Made by a program: the position numbers and the translations under genes. Under the pieces are notes generated by a model. The model saw only the letters and a list, made by a program, of their open reading frames with translations. It was not told the origin of the DNA and did no database searches. Shown piece by piece: positions 51,887-60,601 of a stretch of DNA of 64,000 nt (its first letter is position 1; every line of letters begins with the position of its first letter). Source of the DNA: Mesorhizobium loti CJ3sym (GTDB lineage: Bacteria > Pseudomonadota > Alphaproteobacteria > Rhizobiales > Rhizobiaceae); contig NZ_AXAL01000019.1 of the NCBI RefSeq assembly GCF_000472785.1, forward strand, positions 95,380 to 159,379. The letters run 5' to 3'.

Positions 51887-52729
51887 TCATCCAAGCCTGC
51901 CGCCGAGCCCGTCCATCACCGCGCGGATCAGCGGCACATCCTTGATATCCGTGTGCACGACCAACCAGAGTTCACGTATAAGCGGGTCGCCCGGCAAAGG
52001 CAGTCTGGTCAAATTCAGATCCGCCGCCATGAAATCAGGCAGCAGCGCGACGCCGCCGCCGGCCTTGACAGCAGCCAGCTGAAATTCCAGCGCCGAGGTG
52101 CGGATGGCGACCGGACGGGTTCCGGCAATTTGCGCAAGCATCCGTTCCTGTGGCGACGCGGCCATGGTTTCCTCGTAGCCTATGAAGGACCAGTCCGCTT
52201 CGCGCGTCGCGGCCAGATAGGCGGGATCCGCATAGAGGCTGAAGCCGATCTCGCCGATCTTGGTGACGGTCAGGTCGCCCTGTTCTGGCCGTGCCATCCG
52301 CACGGCGATATCGGCCTCCCGCCGTCCAAGCGAGGCATAGCGCGTCTCGCCGATGACCACGACATTGATGCCTGGATGGCTTTGCCGGAGGCCAACGAAT
52401 CGCGCCGCCAGCAGCGCGGTCGCCAGGGCAGGCGGGGCGCTTACCCGGACGGTCCCTGTGTGCCGGTTCTCGGTATTCAGCGCCGCCCGCTCGATCATCA
52501 GCGCGTCTTCGCTCATGCGCGTCGCGATGTCGGCGATCTGTTGGCCCTTGGCGGTAAGCGAAAGGCGGCGCCCGCGCCGGTCGACGAGTTTGGCGCCGAT
52601 CTTCTCTTCCAGATGCGCCACTCGTCTCGCCACCGTGGCATGTTCCACGCCCAGTGCCCGGGCAGCCGCCGAGAGCGTGCCCAGGCGTGAAAGGGCATGG
52701 AAATGGCGCAAGTCTTCCCAATCCGGCAT
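51887..52729 (-). CDS. LysR-family transcriptional regulator
   Basis: A 280-residue regulator. The winged helix-turn-helix is in the first 60 residues (LRHFHALSRLGTLSAAARAL, then VEHATVARRVAHLEEKIG), followed by the LysR substrate domain (about 90-280). It is divergent from the quinone oxidoreductase gene, the classic layout for a LysR regulator and its target. A 97-bp shared promoter region contains an inverted repeat of LysR-box type. Confidence 0.92.
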   Translation of the reverse strand: MPDWEDLRHFHALSRLGTLSAAARALGVEHATVARRVAHLEEKIGAKLVDRRGRRLSLTAKGQQIADIATRMSEDALMIERAALNTENRHTGTVRVSAPPALATALLAARFVGLRQSHPGINVVVIGETRYASLGRREADIAVRMARPEQGDLTVTKIGEIGFSLYADPAYLAATREADWSFIGYEETMAASPQERMLAQIAGTRPVAIRTSALEFQLAAVKAGGGVALLPDFMAADLNLTRLPLPGDPLIRELWLVVHTDIKDVPLIRAVMDGLGGRLG

Positions 52730-52754
52730 CGGATCGTTTTTTCCTATTGTCTGG

Positions 52755-52773
52755 GAAATTATAGGTAATTTTC
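52755..52773. promoter_or_regulatory. Imperfect inverted repeat, candidate LysR box
   Basis: GAAATTA-TAGG-TAATTTTC lies in the middle of the intergenic region between the divergent LysR and oxidoreductase genes. Arms match apart from one extra T, and the T-N11-A pattern of LysR sites is present. Confidence 0.45.
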
Positions 52774-52826
52774 AATCAGCTTGCCATCTGCCATTCATCC
52801 GCCAAGCATCAGATTGGAGAATGAGG

Positions 52827-53795
52827 ATGGATATCGCCGTTACGCTGACCGCCACGGGAGGTGTCAACCAGTTGCAGGTGTCGGAACGTGCACCGCAATC
52901 TCCCGGTCCGAAGGAAATCCGTATCCGCCACGAGGCGATCGGCGTCAATTTTCTCGACATCTACCATCGCAAGGGCATCTACCCGCTGCCTTCCTATCCC
53001 CACGTGCTGGGTGCCGAGGGGGCGGGAACCGTCGAGGCCGTCGGCTCGGAGGTCGCGTCGCTTGTCCCGGGCGACCGCGTCGCCTATGCCGGCGCCCCTG
53101 TCGGCGCCTACAGTTCCACCCGCCTGCTGCCGGCGGAGCGGGCGATCAGGTTGCCGGCCGGGGTCGGATCACGCACAGCGGCGGCATCGACACTGAAAGG
53201 CATGACGGCCTACATGCTGCTCAACCGCGTTTATGCTGTGAAGCCGGGCACCGCCATCCTGGTCCACGCGGCGGCGGGCGGTCTTGGGGCTATTCTGGTG
53301 CGTTGGGCGAAATATCTGGGCGCAACGGTGATCGGCACGGCCGGCTCCGAGGAAAAAGCCGCTCTCGCTCGCGCTCACGGCGCCGACCATCTCATCGTCG
53401 GTCGTGACGCCGATCTCGTCAGGGAGGTCATGGAGCTGACGGATGGTCGTGGCGTGGATGTTGGCTACGATGGCATTGGCGGCACAATGCTTGCCAAGAC
53501 GATTCAATGCATAAGGCCATTCGGCACTGCCGTGAGCTTCGGTCAGGCGGCTGGGCCGATCCCTCCGGTTTCACTCGACCAGTTGCGGCCCAATCGCGCT
53601 CTCGCCCACCCGAGCATCATGGCCGCGACCGGCAACCAGGCTTTCTACGCCGAAGCCGCGGCTGCCGTGATCGATGCCTTTCAGCGCGATATCACGGCGG
53701 CTGTCGGTGGCGAATTCGCGCTTGGCGATGCGGCAGGAGCCCACGTGGAGCTCGAAGCCGGACGAACCACCGGAAGCCTGCTCCTTATTCCATAG
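52827..53795 (+). CDS. Quinone oxidoreductase (NADPH, zeta-crystallin type)
   Basis: A 322-residue zinc-free medium-chain dehydrogenase. Features are the N-terminal GroES-like fold (RIRHEAIGVNFLDIYHRKGIY), HVLGAEGAGTVEAVG and the NADPH-binding AAAGGLGAILVRWAKYLGA near residues 148-166. It would reduce quinones to hydroquinones or semiquinones. ATG 52827 has GGAG 7 bp upstream; ATG 52821 is two codons earlier. Probably controlled by the divergent LysR protein. Confidence 0.9.
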   Translation: MDIAVTLTATGGVNQLQVSERAPQSPGPKEIRIRHEAIGVNFLDIYHRKGIYPLPSYPHVLGAEGAGTVEAVGSEVASLVPGDRVAYAGAPVGAYSSTRLLPAERAIRLPAGVGSRTAAASTLKGMTAYMLLNRVYAVKPGTAILVHAAAGGLGAILVRWAKYLGATVIGTAGSEEKAALARAHGADHLIVGRDADLVREVMELTDGRGVDVGYDGIGGTMLAKTIQCIRPFGTAVSFGQAAGPIPPVSLDQLRPNRALAHPSIMAATGNQAFYAEAAAAVIDAFQRDITAAVGGEFALGDAAGAHVELEAGRTTGSLLLIP

Positions 53796-53797
53796 GT

Positions 53798-53822
53798 AGG
53801 CACCAGCGCCGGTTGGTGGCCT
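53798..53822 (+). terminator. Weak stem-loop between convergent genes
   Basis: AGGCACCA pairs with TGGTGGCCT (one bulge) around a short GC loop, followed by TTTCG. It separates the quinone oxidoreductase gene from convergent map and could serve both. Confidence 0.35.
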
Positions 53823-53850
53823 TTCGCGTCCTGTTGGCGGCGTGGGCGTG

Positions 53851-54678
53851 CTAGGCCGGCAGGCCGGGGCGGTCGAGATTGCCAGGCGATAGCGTAAAAA
53901 TCTCGCAGCCGGTGTCGGTCACGCCGATCGTATGCTCGTATTGGGCCGACAGCGAGCGATCGCGCGTCACCGCCGTCCAGCCATCCGACAGCACTTTCAC
54001 ATGCGGCCGGCCGAGGTTGATCATCGGCTCGATGGTGAAGATCATGCCAGGCCGCATCTCGACGCCTTCATTGGCGCTGCCATAGTGTAGGATGTTGGGG
54101 GCGTCGTGGAACAGCTGGCCGACGCCGTGGCCGCAGAAGTCGCGCACCACCGAGCAGCGCTCCGCCTCGGCAAAGGTCTGGATGGCGGCGCCGATAGCGC
54201 CGGTGCGCGCGCCCGGCCTGACCGCGGCGATGCCGCGCATCAGGCATTCATGGGTGACCTCGAGCAGGCGTTCAGCGGCGCGCTTGATCGTGCCGACCGG
54301 ATACATGCGCGAGGAATCGCCATGCCAGCCGTCAAGGATGTAGGTCACGTCGATGTTGACGATGTCGCCATCCTTCAGCGGCTTGTTGTCGGGAATGCCG
54401 TGGCAGACGACGTGGTTGATCGAGGTGCAGGACGATTTCGTGTAGCCGCGATAGTTGAGCGTCGCCGGCAGTGCGCCGTGGTCCATGCCGAATTCGAAGA
54501 CGAAACGGTCGATCGCGTCCGTGTTGACACCGGGCTCGACCATCGGCACCAACTCGTCCAGGCAACGCGCGGTGAGATCGCATGCCTTGCGCATGCCGGC
54601 AAAGCCGTCCTCGCCATAGAGGCGGATCTGGCCGGTGTTTCGGAGTGGTGCCGTGGCGGCGTCGAGATAGGTGACCAT
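53851..54678 (-). CDS. map: Type I methionyl aminopeptidase
   Basis: Removes the N-terminal Met from new proteins. The 275-residue product has the pita-bread metal ligands: Asp in DIVNIDVTYILDGWHGDSSRM (two Asp near 107 and 118), His in FCGHGVGQLFHDAPN, Glu in MIFTIEPMIN and Glu in QYEHTIGVT. The SINHVVCHGIPD motif is also present. ATG 54678 (MVTYLDA) is preferred; upstream in-frame codons to 54858 are not conserved. Confidence 0.94.
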   Translation of the reverse strand: MVTYLDAATAPLRNTGQIRLYGEDGFAGMRKACDLTARCLDELVPMVEPGVNTDAIDRFVFEFGMDHGALPATLNYRGYTKSSCTSINHVVCHGIPDNKPLKDGDIVNIDVTYILDGWHGDSSRMYPVGTIKRAAERLLEVTHECLMRGIAAVRPGARTGAIGAAIQTFAEAERCSVVRDFCGHGVGQLFHDAPNILHYGSANEGVEMRPGMIFTIEPMINLGRPHVKVLSDGWTAVTRDRSLSAQYEHTIGVTDTGCEIFTLSPGNLDRPGLPA

Positions 54679-54876
54679 TTTTTCCGTGTAGAAGGGTGGC
54701 GCTGCGGGAGTGCGGGCGTGAATGCCGCATAAGATTTGGCACTTGGGAGCAAAAGGTTCAAGGAAGAACTGCCTGATGCAGTCCGAGCCGCCGGGATATT
54801 CGTCTCGCCGGGGCGATCTCTTGCCGGTTTTGCATGGCTTGCTTTCCTTTCCGGCCATCGTGCGCTAGGGCGGGGT

Positions 54877-55293
54877 ATGTTTTGGAAATTGCCTCCGTTT
54901 CCCAAGCGCTCCAGATCGCTTGAAGCGCCGCTGACGGCAGCCTGCTCATGTCTGATGGGCCTAGTGCTGCTTGCGATGCTGTGCCTTGGCCGGCCTGATG
55001 TGCCCGCCTTCGCGGATCCCGCACAGGGGCGTGCCAGCGTCGGCCTGGAACGGTCGGGCGAGGTCGCGGCGCTGCTGCGCGTCACCAACAAGGCACAAGC
55101 ACTAGAGGCTCGCGCCGCCCGGCCGGCGCTGGCCAAGTTCGCCGGCGGCCATCCGGCCCTGCCGGCTCAGCAAGCTGTTTTCCTTCGGCTCAACCTGACG
55201 TCGCCGGCAGTGTCTGTTGCCTGCTATGGGGCGGTCTCCGCTCCCAGCGCAAGCAGCAACCAGCCGCGTGCACCGCCTTCCACGCATGCCTGA
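54877..55293 (+). CDS. Hypothetical protein with one membrane segment
   Basis: A 138-residue Ala-rich frame with an N-terminal membrane segment (AACSCLMGLVLLAMLCL, about 22-38) after a basic start (MFWKLPPFPKRSRS). No known domain is visible. The larger frame from 54736 overlaps the map upstream region. It could be a real lineage-specific gene or a non-coding frame in GC-rich DNA. Confidence 0.4.
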   Translation: MFWKLPPFPKRSRSLEAPLTAACSCLMGLVLLAMLCLGRPDVPAFADPAQGRASVGLERSGEVAALLRVTNKAQALEARAARPALAKFAGGHPALPAQQAVFLRLNLTSPAVSVACYGAVSAPSASSNQPRAPPSTHA

Positions 55294-55404
55294 GCGGTCC
55301 AGAACCGCACGTTCACACCCTTCCAAGTCATTCGCGTCGCGATCTGTGCGGCGGCCGAGAGCCGCGCATTGGTGGCGCGGCGCGTCATTTTCCGGATTAT
55401 TGCA

Positions 55405-55644
55405 ATGCAGCAACGTGTCAAGACATTCAAAAGCCTGTCGCGTGCGGCCTCAGCCGCTTCGTTTCTCTCTGTTCAGGCTTTCATCGGTATCGGAACCGTC
55501 TACTGGGCGATCGCCGAGACGCTTTATCTGTCGGGAGCCGGAGCGCTCGTCCTTGGTGCCCTGTTCGCCTTGCCGTCAGCCTATGTTCTGCTGACCGCAG
55601 TGCGCATAGCCTTCGACGCGGAAACTGACCCGGCCAACCAGTAA
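55405..55644 (+). CDS. Small two-helix membrane protein
   Basis: A 79-residue protein with two hydrophobic stretches (AFIGIGTVYWAIAETLYL and ALVLGALFALPSAYVLLTAV) and a short charged tail. Family not recognised. ATG 55405 (MQQRVKTF) follows a basic in-frame leader from 55369 that is less likely to be translated. Confidence 0.55.
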   Translation: MQQRVKTFKSLSRAASAASFLSVQAFIGIGTVYWAIAETLYLSGAGALVLGALFALPSAYVLLTAVRIAFDAETDPANQ

Positions 55645-55826
55645 TCGCGCTGCCAACTCGGAAAGTTCTGCCGGATTACCCCTGGTACCGGCAGGCTTTC
55701 CTCAACCATTTGCAGCAAAAAATCACCGCTTCCGCAGTGACGACACATTTTCGTGGCACAAACCGGTCAAGCAACTTTTGACGACGAACGGCGTTGCTTG
55801 GGCGACGCCAGTTCGGGAGATGTAGG

Positions 55827-56123
55827 ATGGACAGATTGCAATTCGAGGTGCCGGTGCGCATCGCACAAGCCCCCGGCCTGCCAGTCGAGGAGATTTACGG
55901 CGTCGAGCAGGCGCTTGATTTTCTTCAGGACTGGCCGGCGCGTCGCCAAGGGCCGGTCTATCAGAAAGCCTTCAACGCCTGTTTCGGCGCCACCGTGGAG
56001 GTGGTCAAGACCGAGGATGCCTGCCGGGCCTTCATGGCGTTCTGCCGTGTCACCGGACTGATGGCCAGCGACATGATGGCGCCGGGCAAACGTAGCGGCG
56101 AGACGAAGGCGCTGCAGGCCTGA
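55827..56123 (+). CDS. DUF982 domain-containing protein
   Basis: A 98-residue protein of the DUF982 family, found almost only in Hyphomicrobiales and of unknown function. Typical features are the EIYGVEQALDFLQDWPARRQGPVY region and AFNACFGATVEVVKTEDACRAF. GGAGATGTAGG precedes the ATG at 55827. The neighbouring small genes are also lineage-restricted families. Confidence 0.8.
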   Translation: MDRLQFEVPVRIAQAPGLPVEEIYGVEQALDFLQDWPARRQGPVYQKAFNACFGATVEVVKTEDACRAFMAFCRVTGLMASDMMAPGKRSGETKALQA

Positions 56124-56296
56124 GGGCCGCTTTGCCGACCCCGATCAACCACTCCGCTTCTGAACCAAATTGGCTTGAATGCACATGACGATCTCGTGTG
56201 TGGATCATCGCCTGCATCTTCTTCGACGACGACACATCGACAGCGGCGTTAAGCTTCCGTTTCCATATCAGAGGCTACGCCATTGCTTGTTCAGCA

Positions 56297-56596
56297 ATGG
56301 TTGATTCGTTGCGTCAGTTCATGGTTGTGAAGATGTCCCCAGAAAAAGTCCGTGCATTTCCGATCGACCGTCAGGCATTCTTGGTCAGAGAAGTTGCAGC
56401 CAAGCTCGACAATCTGCATGGCGAGACCGCAGCATCGTTTTGGAGGTCGAAAGCAGCGGAGCTGCTCGACCTCGTTGTCGGGTCGGGCAGGGACAGAGCG
56501 ACAGCCAGTGATGAAGTACGCAGGTTTTTCCTGGCCGTACAGAGAGAGCTGTCGGCTGGGATAGCCGTTGAGACGGCACCAATTCTTTCCGCCTGA
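56297..56596 (+). CDS. DUF6074-like small protein
   Basis: A 99-residue protein whose core resembles the DUF6074 family of rhizobia: VRAFPIDRQAFLVREVAAKL, a central SFWRSKAAELLDLV helix and a late EVRRFFLAVQREL helix. Function unknown. Starts at 56297, 56321 or 56333 are all in frame and none has a clear ribosome site; the last (MSPEKVRAF) is closest to family length. Confidence 0.6.
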   Translation: MVDSLRQFMVVKMSPEKVRAFPIDRQAFLVREVAAKLDNLHGETAASFWRSKAAELLDLVVGSGRDRATASDEVRRFFLAVQRELSAGIAVETAPILSA

Positions 56597-57315
56597 AGCA
56601 AGGACTGCTCTATCGTATCGCGCTGTTTACTCCAATAGCGCGTAGACGTTGACCTTTGCTGCGATTTCCTGTGCTTGCGTCGCAACACTGCACCTAATTT
56701 ACATCATCTCTATTCTTGGGAGCGCTCAGTGCAGCCGCAATCCGCTAGGTTGCATCAGCAGGGATGACTCGTGCCCATTGGTGCGAGTGGGGGGTGATGA
56801 TGGCTCGTATTTGGTGGAGCGCAGCCGAGTCTGGTGTTGTTTCAGGATGGCTGGAGCACACGGGCTAAGTCTGTGAAGTGGCAGCGCGCGCGATGATGGT
56901 GCGGCCAGTTGCATGCTTCATGTCGAACATGTCGAACTTGCGTTCTGGACCTCTGACAAATGCCCCGCTTCGATACATCAAAGTTAAATGCGGACAAATT
57001 GCTTCGTTGCTAATGAAGCAGTGGGGGGCTGCTCGGGAGGAGCGCCCATGGATATACGAGATATCGTTGAGAAGATGTCAGCCAAGCTGCTGAAGCGCCG
57101 TGCGGATACACTGCCGGTGTCCATTAAGCCGATCCGCGCATCCTTGGCCGACATTCCACGTGCGCCGCGGCAGACGTCGGTGTATCGACCATCGCCTCCG
57201 GCTCGGCCAGCCAGCAACATGTAGTTTTGCACGAGCGCAGAAACACCGAGCTTCCGCATGGCCGTTACCGTGCCGCTGGTCGGCGGTTAGGCTCGCGGTC
57301 CGCTCAGGATGTTCG
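56597..57315. other. Gene-poor region
   Basis: About 720 bp with only one weak candidate gene. A perfect tandem of ATGTCGAAC occurs at about 56921-56938. No tRNA, known ncRNA or mobile-element end was recognised. Confidence 0.5.
57048..57224 (+). CDS. Possible small protein
   Basis: A 58-residue frame (MDIRDIVEKMSAKLLKRRAD at the start, Pro/Arg-rich at the end) preceded by a strong GGGAGGAG ribosome site 5 bp before the ATG. No family recognised and the opposite strand is also open here, so coding status is uncertain. Confidence 0.3.
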   Translation: MDIRDIVEKMSAKLLKRRADTLPVSIKPIRASLADIPRAPRQTSVYRPSPPARPASNM

Positions 57316-58404
57316 CTATTCGAGACCCTTTGCATGGTCCCAGGCCTTCGACCACATCCTGAGGGCTTTCTGGTCGAGCGCTTTAGGCAGATGAAGGTGC
57401 TTTTGCGCTTCAGCCGAGGGATAGAGGTTGGGGTCGGCGCGCAGTGTCTCGTCGAGCAGCGCGAGTGCTGCCCTGTTCGCGGTCGAAAAACCGGTGTCCG
57501 TGGCTGCGGAAGCGGCGATTTCGGGACGCAGCACAAAGTCGATGAAGGCGTGCGCGGCCTCCGGGTGCGGGGCGTCGCTCGGTATCGCCAATATGTCGGC
57601 CCACACCAGATTGCCTTCCTTCGAGAGGCGATAGGTGATGGAGAACGGGCGCTTGGCTTCCTTGGCCCTGATGTCGGCGATGTGCATGTCGCCGGAAAAG
57701 CCGAGCGACAGGCAGGCATCGCCCTCGGCGAGGTCGTTGATATAGCTCGAGCTGTGGAATTTGCGCACGTACGGGCGCACCTTGGCGACCACGTCCACGG
57801 CTTTCTGCAATTCGTCGGGATTGGTGGTGTCCGGGCCCAGCCCGAGATAGATCAGCGCCAGGCCCAGCACCTGCTCGGCGTCGTCGAGCATGGTGATGCC
57901 GCACGGTGCGAATTTGGCGGCGATTTCAGGATCGAAAAGCATGCGCAGCGAGTCGACCGGGGCATCGGGCATGATCGCGCGGATCTTCTCGACGTTGTAG
58001 CCAACACCGGTGGTTCCCCACATCCACGGCACGCCATGCGCGCCACCCTTGTCGACCTCGTCGAGGCGGGCAGCGACTGCCGGGTCGAGATTGCCGAGGT
58101 TGGATAGGCGGCTCTTGTCGAGCGCCGCCCAGACGCCGGTCGGCAGTTCACGCTGCAGATGCGGCGCGAGATTGATGGTGACGAGGTCGTAGCCCGATCC
58201 GCCGGTGAGCAGTTTGGTCTCGACCATGTCATTGGAATCGAACATGTCGTAGCTGACCTTGATGCCGGTCTCGGCCTCGAACTTTTCGATGCTGCCGGGC
58301 CCGAAATAGGACTCCCAGGAATAGAGATGCAGGACCTTTTCCTCGGCCTGGGTCGAGGTCGCAAAAAGGCATGCCGCGGCGACCGCGAGCCAATGTTTCA
58401 TCAT
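57316..58404 (-). CDS. Putrescine/spermidine-type ABC substrate-binding protein
   Basis: A 362-residue periplasmic binding protein of the PotD/PotF family. It has a signal peptide (MKHWLAVAAACLFATSTQA, cleavage before EEK) and the family start VLHLYSWESYFGPGSIEKFE, then VSYDMFDSNDMVETKLL. Polyamine-site residues of the MWGTTGVGYNVEKI and SYINDLAEGDACLSLGFSGD segments are recognisable. No permease or ATPase genes are adjacent. It lies immediately downstream of aguB and aguA, so putrescine or agmatine is the likely ligand. Confidence 0.88.
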   Translation of the reverse strand: MMKHWLAVAAACLFATSTQAEEKVLHLYSWESYFGPGSIEKFEAETGIKVSYDMFDSNDMVETKLLTGGSGYDLVTINLAPHLQRELPTGVWAALDKSRLSNLGNLDPAVAARLDEVDKGGAHGVPWMWGTTGVGYNVEKIRAIMPDAPVDSLRMLFDPEIAAKFAPCGITMLDDAEQVLGLALIYLGLGPDTTNPDELQKAVDVVAKVRPYVRKFHSSSYINDLAEGDACLSLGFSGDMHIADIRAKEAKRPFSITYRLSKEGNLVWADILAIPSDAPHPEAAHAFIDFVLRPEIAASAATDTGFSTANRAALALLDETLRADPNLYPSAEAQKHLHLPKALDQKALRMWSKAWDHAKGLE

Positions 58405-58441
58405 GTTCTCCCTTGGGTTGACCCCGATCGGGGCTGTTCAG

Positions 58442-59332
58442 TCAGGCTGCATTTTTGGCAAGCAGGCGCTCCGGCGTCGGCTCCAGCAGCACGCCGTAGA
58501 GATCAGGACGCCGGTCGCGGAACACGCCCCAGCTGCGCCTCGCGGCCGCGATCTCGTCGAGATCGAGGGCCGCCGTGATGACGCTGTCGGAGACACGGTC
58601 GGCCTCGGCGAGTTTTGCGCCGGTATGATCGGCGATGAAGGATGAGCCGTAGAAGACGATCTCGTTTGCCTCACCCCTCTCGACTCCGACCCGGTTGGCG
58701 GCGATGACCGGGGTCAGATTGGCGCCGGCATGGCCCTGCATGACGCGTTGCCAATGGTCGCGCGAATCCCAGCCGCGAAAGGATGGCTCGGAGCCTATTG
58801 CCGTCGGATAGATTAGCACCTCGGCGCCCATCAGCACCATGGCGCGGGCGGCTTCGGGAAACCACTGATCCCAGCAGATGCCGGCGCCGATCCTGCCGGC
58901 GGCGGTGTCGAACACGCGAAAGCCGGTGTCGCCATCGGCGAAATAGAGTTTTTCGGAGTAGCCCGGACTGTTTGGAATATGGCTCTTGCGGTAGCGGCCG
59001 AGCACTTCGCCGTCGGCATCGATCATGACCAGCGTGTTGTAGAGCCGCGACCCGTCGCGCTCAAACAGCGAAACCGGCAGGACGACGCCCGTTACGCGCG
59101 CCAGCGCCGCCATGCGGGCGATGGTCTTGTGGCCGTCGAGGGGGAGGGCGCGGCTGCTATGGCTGATATCCTGGTCCATGCAGAAGTAGACGCCTTCGAA
59201 CAGTTCCTGCAGCACGACAAGCCCGGCACCGCGCCTTGCGGCTTCGCGGACATGAATTTCGAGCTTGTCGAGATTGCTTTCGACCTCATCGGTGCAGGAA
59301 ATCTGGACCGCGGCGGCGATCAACTGGCGCAT
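58442..59332 (-). CDS. aguB: N-carbamoylputrescine amidase
   Basis: Nitrilase-superfamily enzyme that hydrolyses N-carbamoylputrescine to putrescine, CO2 and ammonia. The Glu-Lys-Cys triad is visible: Glu in LVVLQELFEG (about 43), Lys in GRYRKSHIPNSPGYSEK (about 116) and Cys in GAGICWDQWFPEAAR (about 153). At 296 residues it has family length. aguA lies 150 bp upstream on the same strand and performs the preceding step, which strongly supports the assignment. Confidence 0.93.
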   Translation of the reverse strand: MRQLIAAAVQISCTDEVESNLDKLEIHVREAARRGAGLVVLQELFEGVYFCMDQDISHSSRALPLDGHKTIARMAALARVTGVVLPVSLFERDGSRLYNTLVMIDADGEVLGRYRKSHIPNSPGYSEKLYFADGDTGFRVFDTAAGRIGAGICWDQWFPEAARAMVLMGAEVLIYPTAIGSEPSFRGWDSRDHWQRVMQGHAGANLTPVIAANRVGVERGEANEIVFYGSSFIADHTGAKLAEADRVSDSVITAALDLDEIAAARRSWGVFRDRRPDLYGVLLEPTPERLLAKNAA

Positions 59333-59483
59333 GGCTCACCTCCGAGATTGCTGTTGTGTGGTCCGCGATGGGCTGCTGGCGTGCTCGGCTGGGTCATCCA
59401 GCTTCTGGCTGCCGTGATTGCGATCTCAGGCATGAGTGCGCACCCTGCTGTTGCCATGATGACGTGACGTCGTGTCCACCGCA

Positions 59484-60518
59484 TCACACCGGCTGTTCCT
59501 GGGTGATGCAGTGGATGGCGCCGCCTGCCGGGACGACGGCGCCGACATCGACGGTGACGATGCGGCGATCTGGGAAGGCAAGGGCGACGGCCGCCTTGGC
59601 TTCCTCGCCCGAAGGGCGCCCGAAATCCGGCATGACGACGCCGCCATTGGCGAGCGCAAAATTGATGTAGGAGCGGGCAAACACTGCACTCGTCGCTTCG
59701 ACATCATAGGCCTCGGGGATGGGGATGACTTCGAAGTTGCGGCCGTGCGCGTCGGTCTGGCCAGCAAGGGCGGCGAGATTGTCGGCAAGGATGCGGCCGT
59801 GCAGGTCGGAAGGATCTGGATTGTATTCGAACATCACCACGCCGGGCTTGACGAAGCAGCACATGCCGTCGACATGGCCGTCGGTCTCCAGATCCAGCGG
59901 ATCGCCGGGAAGCCATACGACTTTTTCGAGGCCAAGCATGCGCAACAATTCCTTCTCCACCCAGGCCTTCGAGATGCCGGGGTTGCGGTTGGAATGGAGC
60001 AGGCTGGTTTCGGTGGCGATCAGCGTGCCTTGGCCGTCAGTGGTCAGCGAGCCGCCCTCGCAATGCAGGAAGGAGCGCAGGATGGACGCGTCCTCGCGAG
60101 CGAGCAGCCGCTCGGCCAGCGCGTTGTCCTGGTCATAGGGCTCGTGCTTGCGGCCCCAGGCATTGAAGCGCCAGGACACGCCGGCGAGGCTTCCATCGGC
60201 CAGTTTCAGGAAGGTCGGACCGGAATCGCGGATCCAGCAATCGTCGATCGGAATTTCGACCACCTCGATCCCGCTTCCAAGCTGGGCACGAGCGCCATCG
60301 GCATGGTCGGGATGCGCCACCATGGTGACAGGTTCGAACTGGGCGACGGCATGGGCGACATCGGCGTAGGACTTCTGCATTGCGGGCAAGGTAGCGCCGT
60401 ACATGTCCTGACGGTGCGGCCAGGCCATCCATGTCCTGGCATGCGGCTCGAACTCCGCGGGACGGCGGATCTTCAAATGCTGCGCCGGCCATTCGATGGC
60501 GTTCATCAAACTCTCCAT
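59484..60518 (-). CDS. aguA: Agmatine deiminase
   Basis: Converts agmatine to N-carbamoylputrescine and ammonia. The 344-residue product shows the family's FEPHARTWMAWPHRQDMYG start, the DCWIRDSGPTFL motif (about 93-104), HCEGGSLTTDGQGTLI (about 153-168), WLPGDPLDLETDGHVDGMCCF with the catalytic His/Asp, and the nucleophile Cys near the C-terminus in GGAIHCITQEQP. It is divergent from a LysR gene with an inverted repeat between them and leads the aguA-aguB-binding-protein run. Confidence 0.94.
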   Translation of the reverse strand: MESLMNAIEWPAQHLKIRRPAEFEPHARTWMAWPHRQDMYGATLPAMQKSYADVAHAVAQFEPVTMVAHPDHADGARAQLGSGIEVVEIPIDDCWIRDSGPTFLKLADGSLAGVSWRFNAWGRKHEPYDQDNALAERLLAREDASILRSFLHCEGGSLTTDGQGTLIATETSLLHSNRNPGISKAWVEKELLRMLGLEKVVWLPGDPLDLETDGHVDGMCCFVKPGVVMFEYNPDPSDLHGRILADNLAALAGQTDAHGRNFEVIPIPEAYDVEATSAVFARSYINFALANGGVVMPDFGRPSGEEAKAAVALAFPDRRIVTVDVGAVVPAGGAIHCITQEQPV

Positions 60519-60561
60519 TCATGTATCGAACTTATTGTTAATCGGCTTCGAGGCCCGTACA

Positions 60562-60581
60562 ACTGAGAAGGATTCCTCAGT
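60562..60581. promoter_or_regulatory. Inverted repeat ACTGAG-N8-CTCAGT, candidate LysR operator
   Basis: A perfect 6-bp-arm palindrome lies in the 83 bp between aguA and the divergent LysR gene. A second small palindrome, ATTCATGAAT, lies at about 60594-60603 at the LysR start. Confidence 0.5.
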
Positions 60582-60601
60582 CTGGTGAATGGAATTCATG
60601 A

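Noticed and set aside
56984..57259. A 91-codon minus-strand frame opposite the possible small protein
   Set aside because: No family motif and no clear ribosome site; the plus-strand frame has a better start signal, though that too is uncertain.
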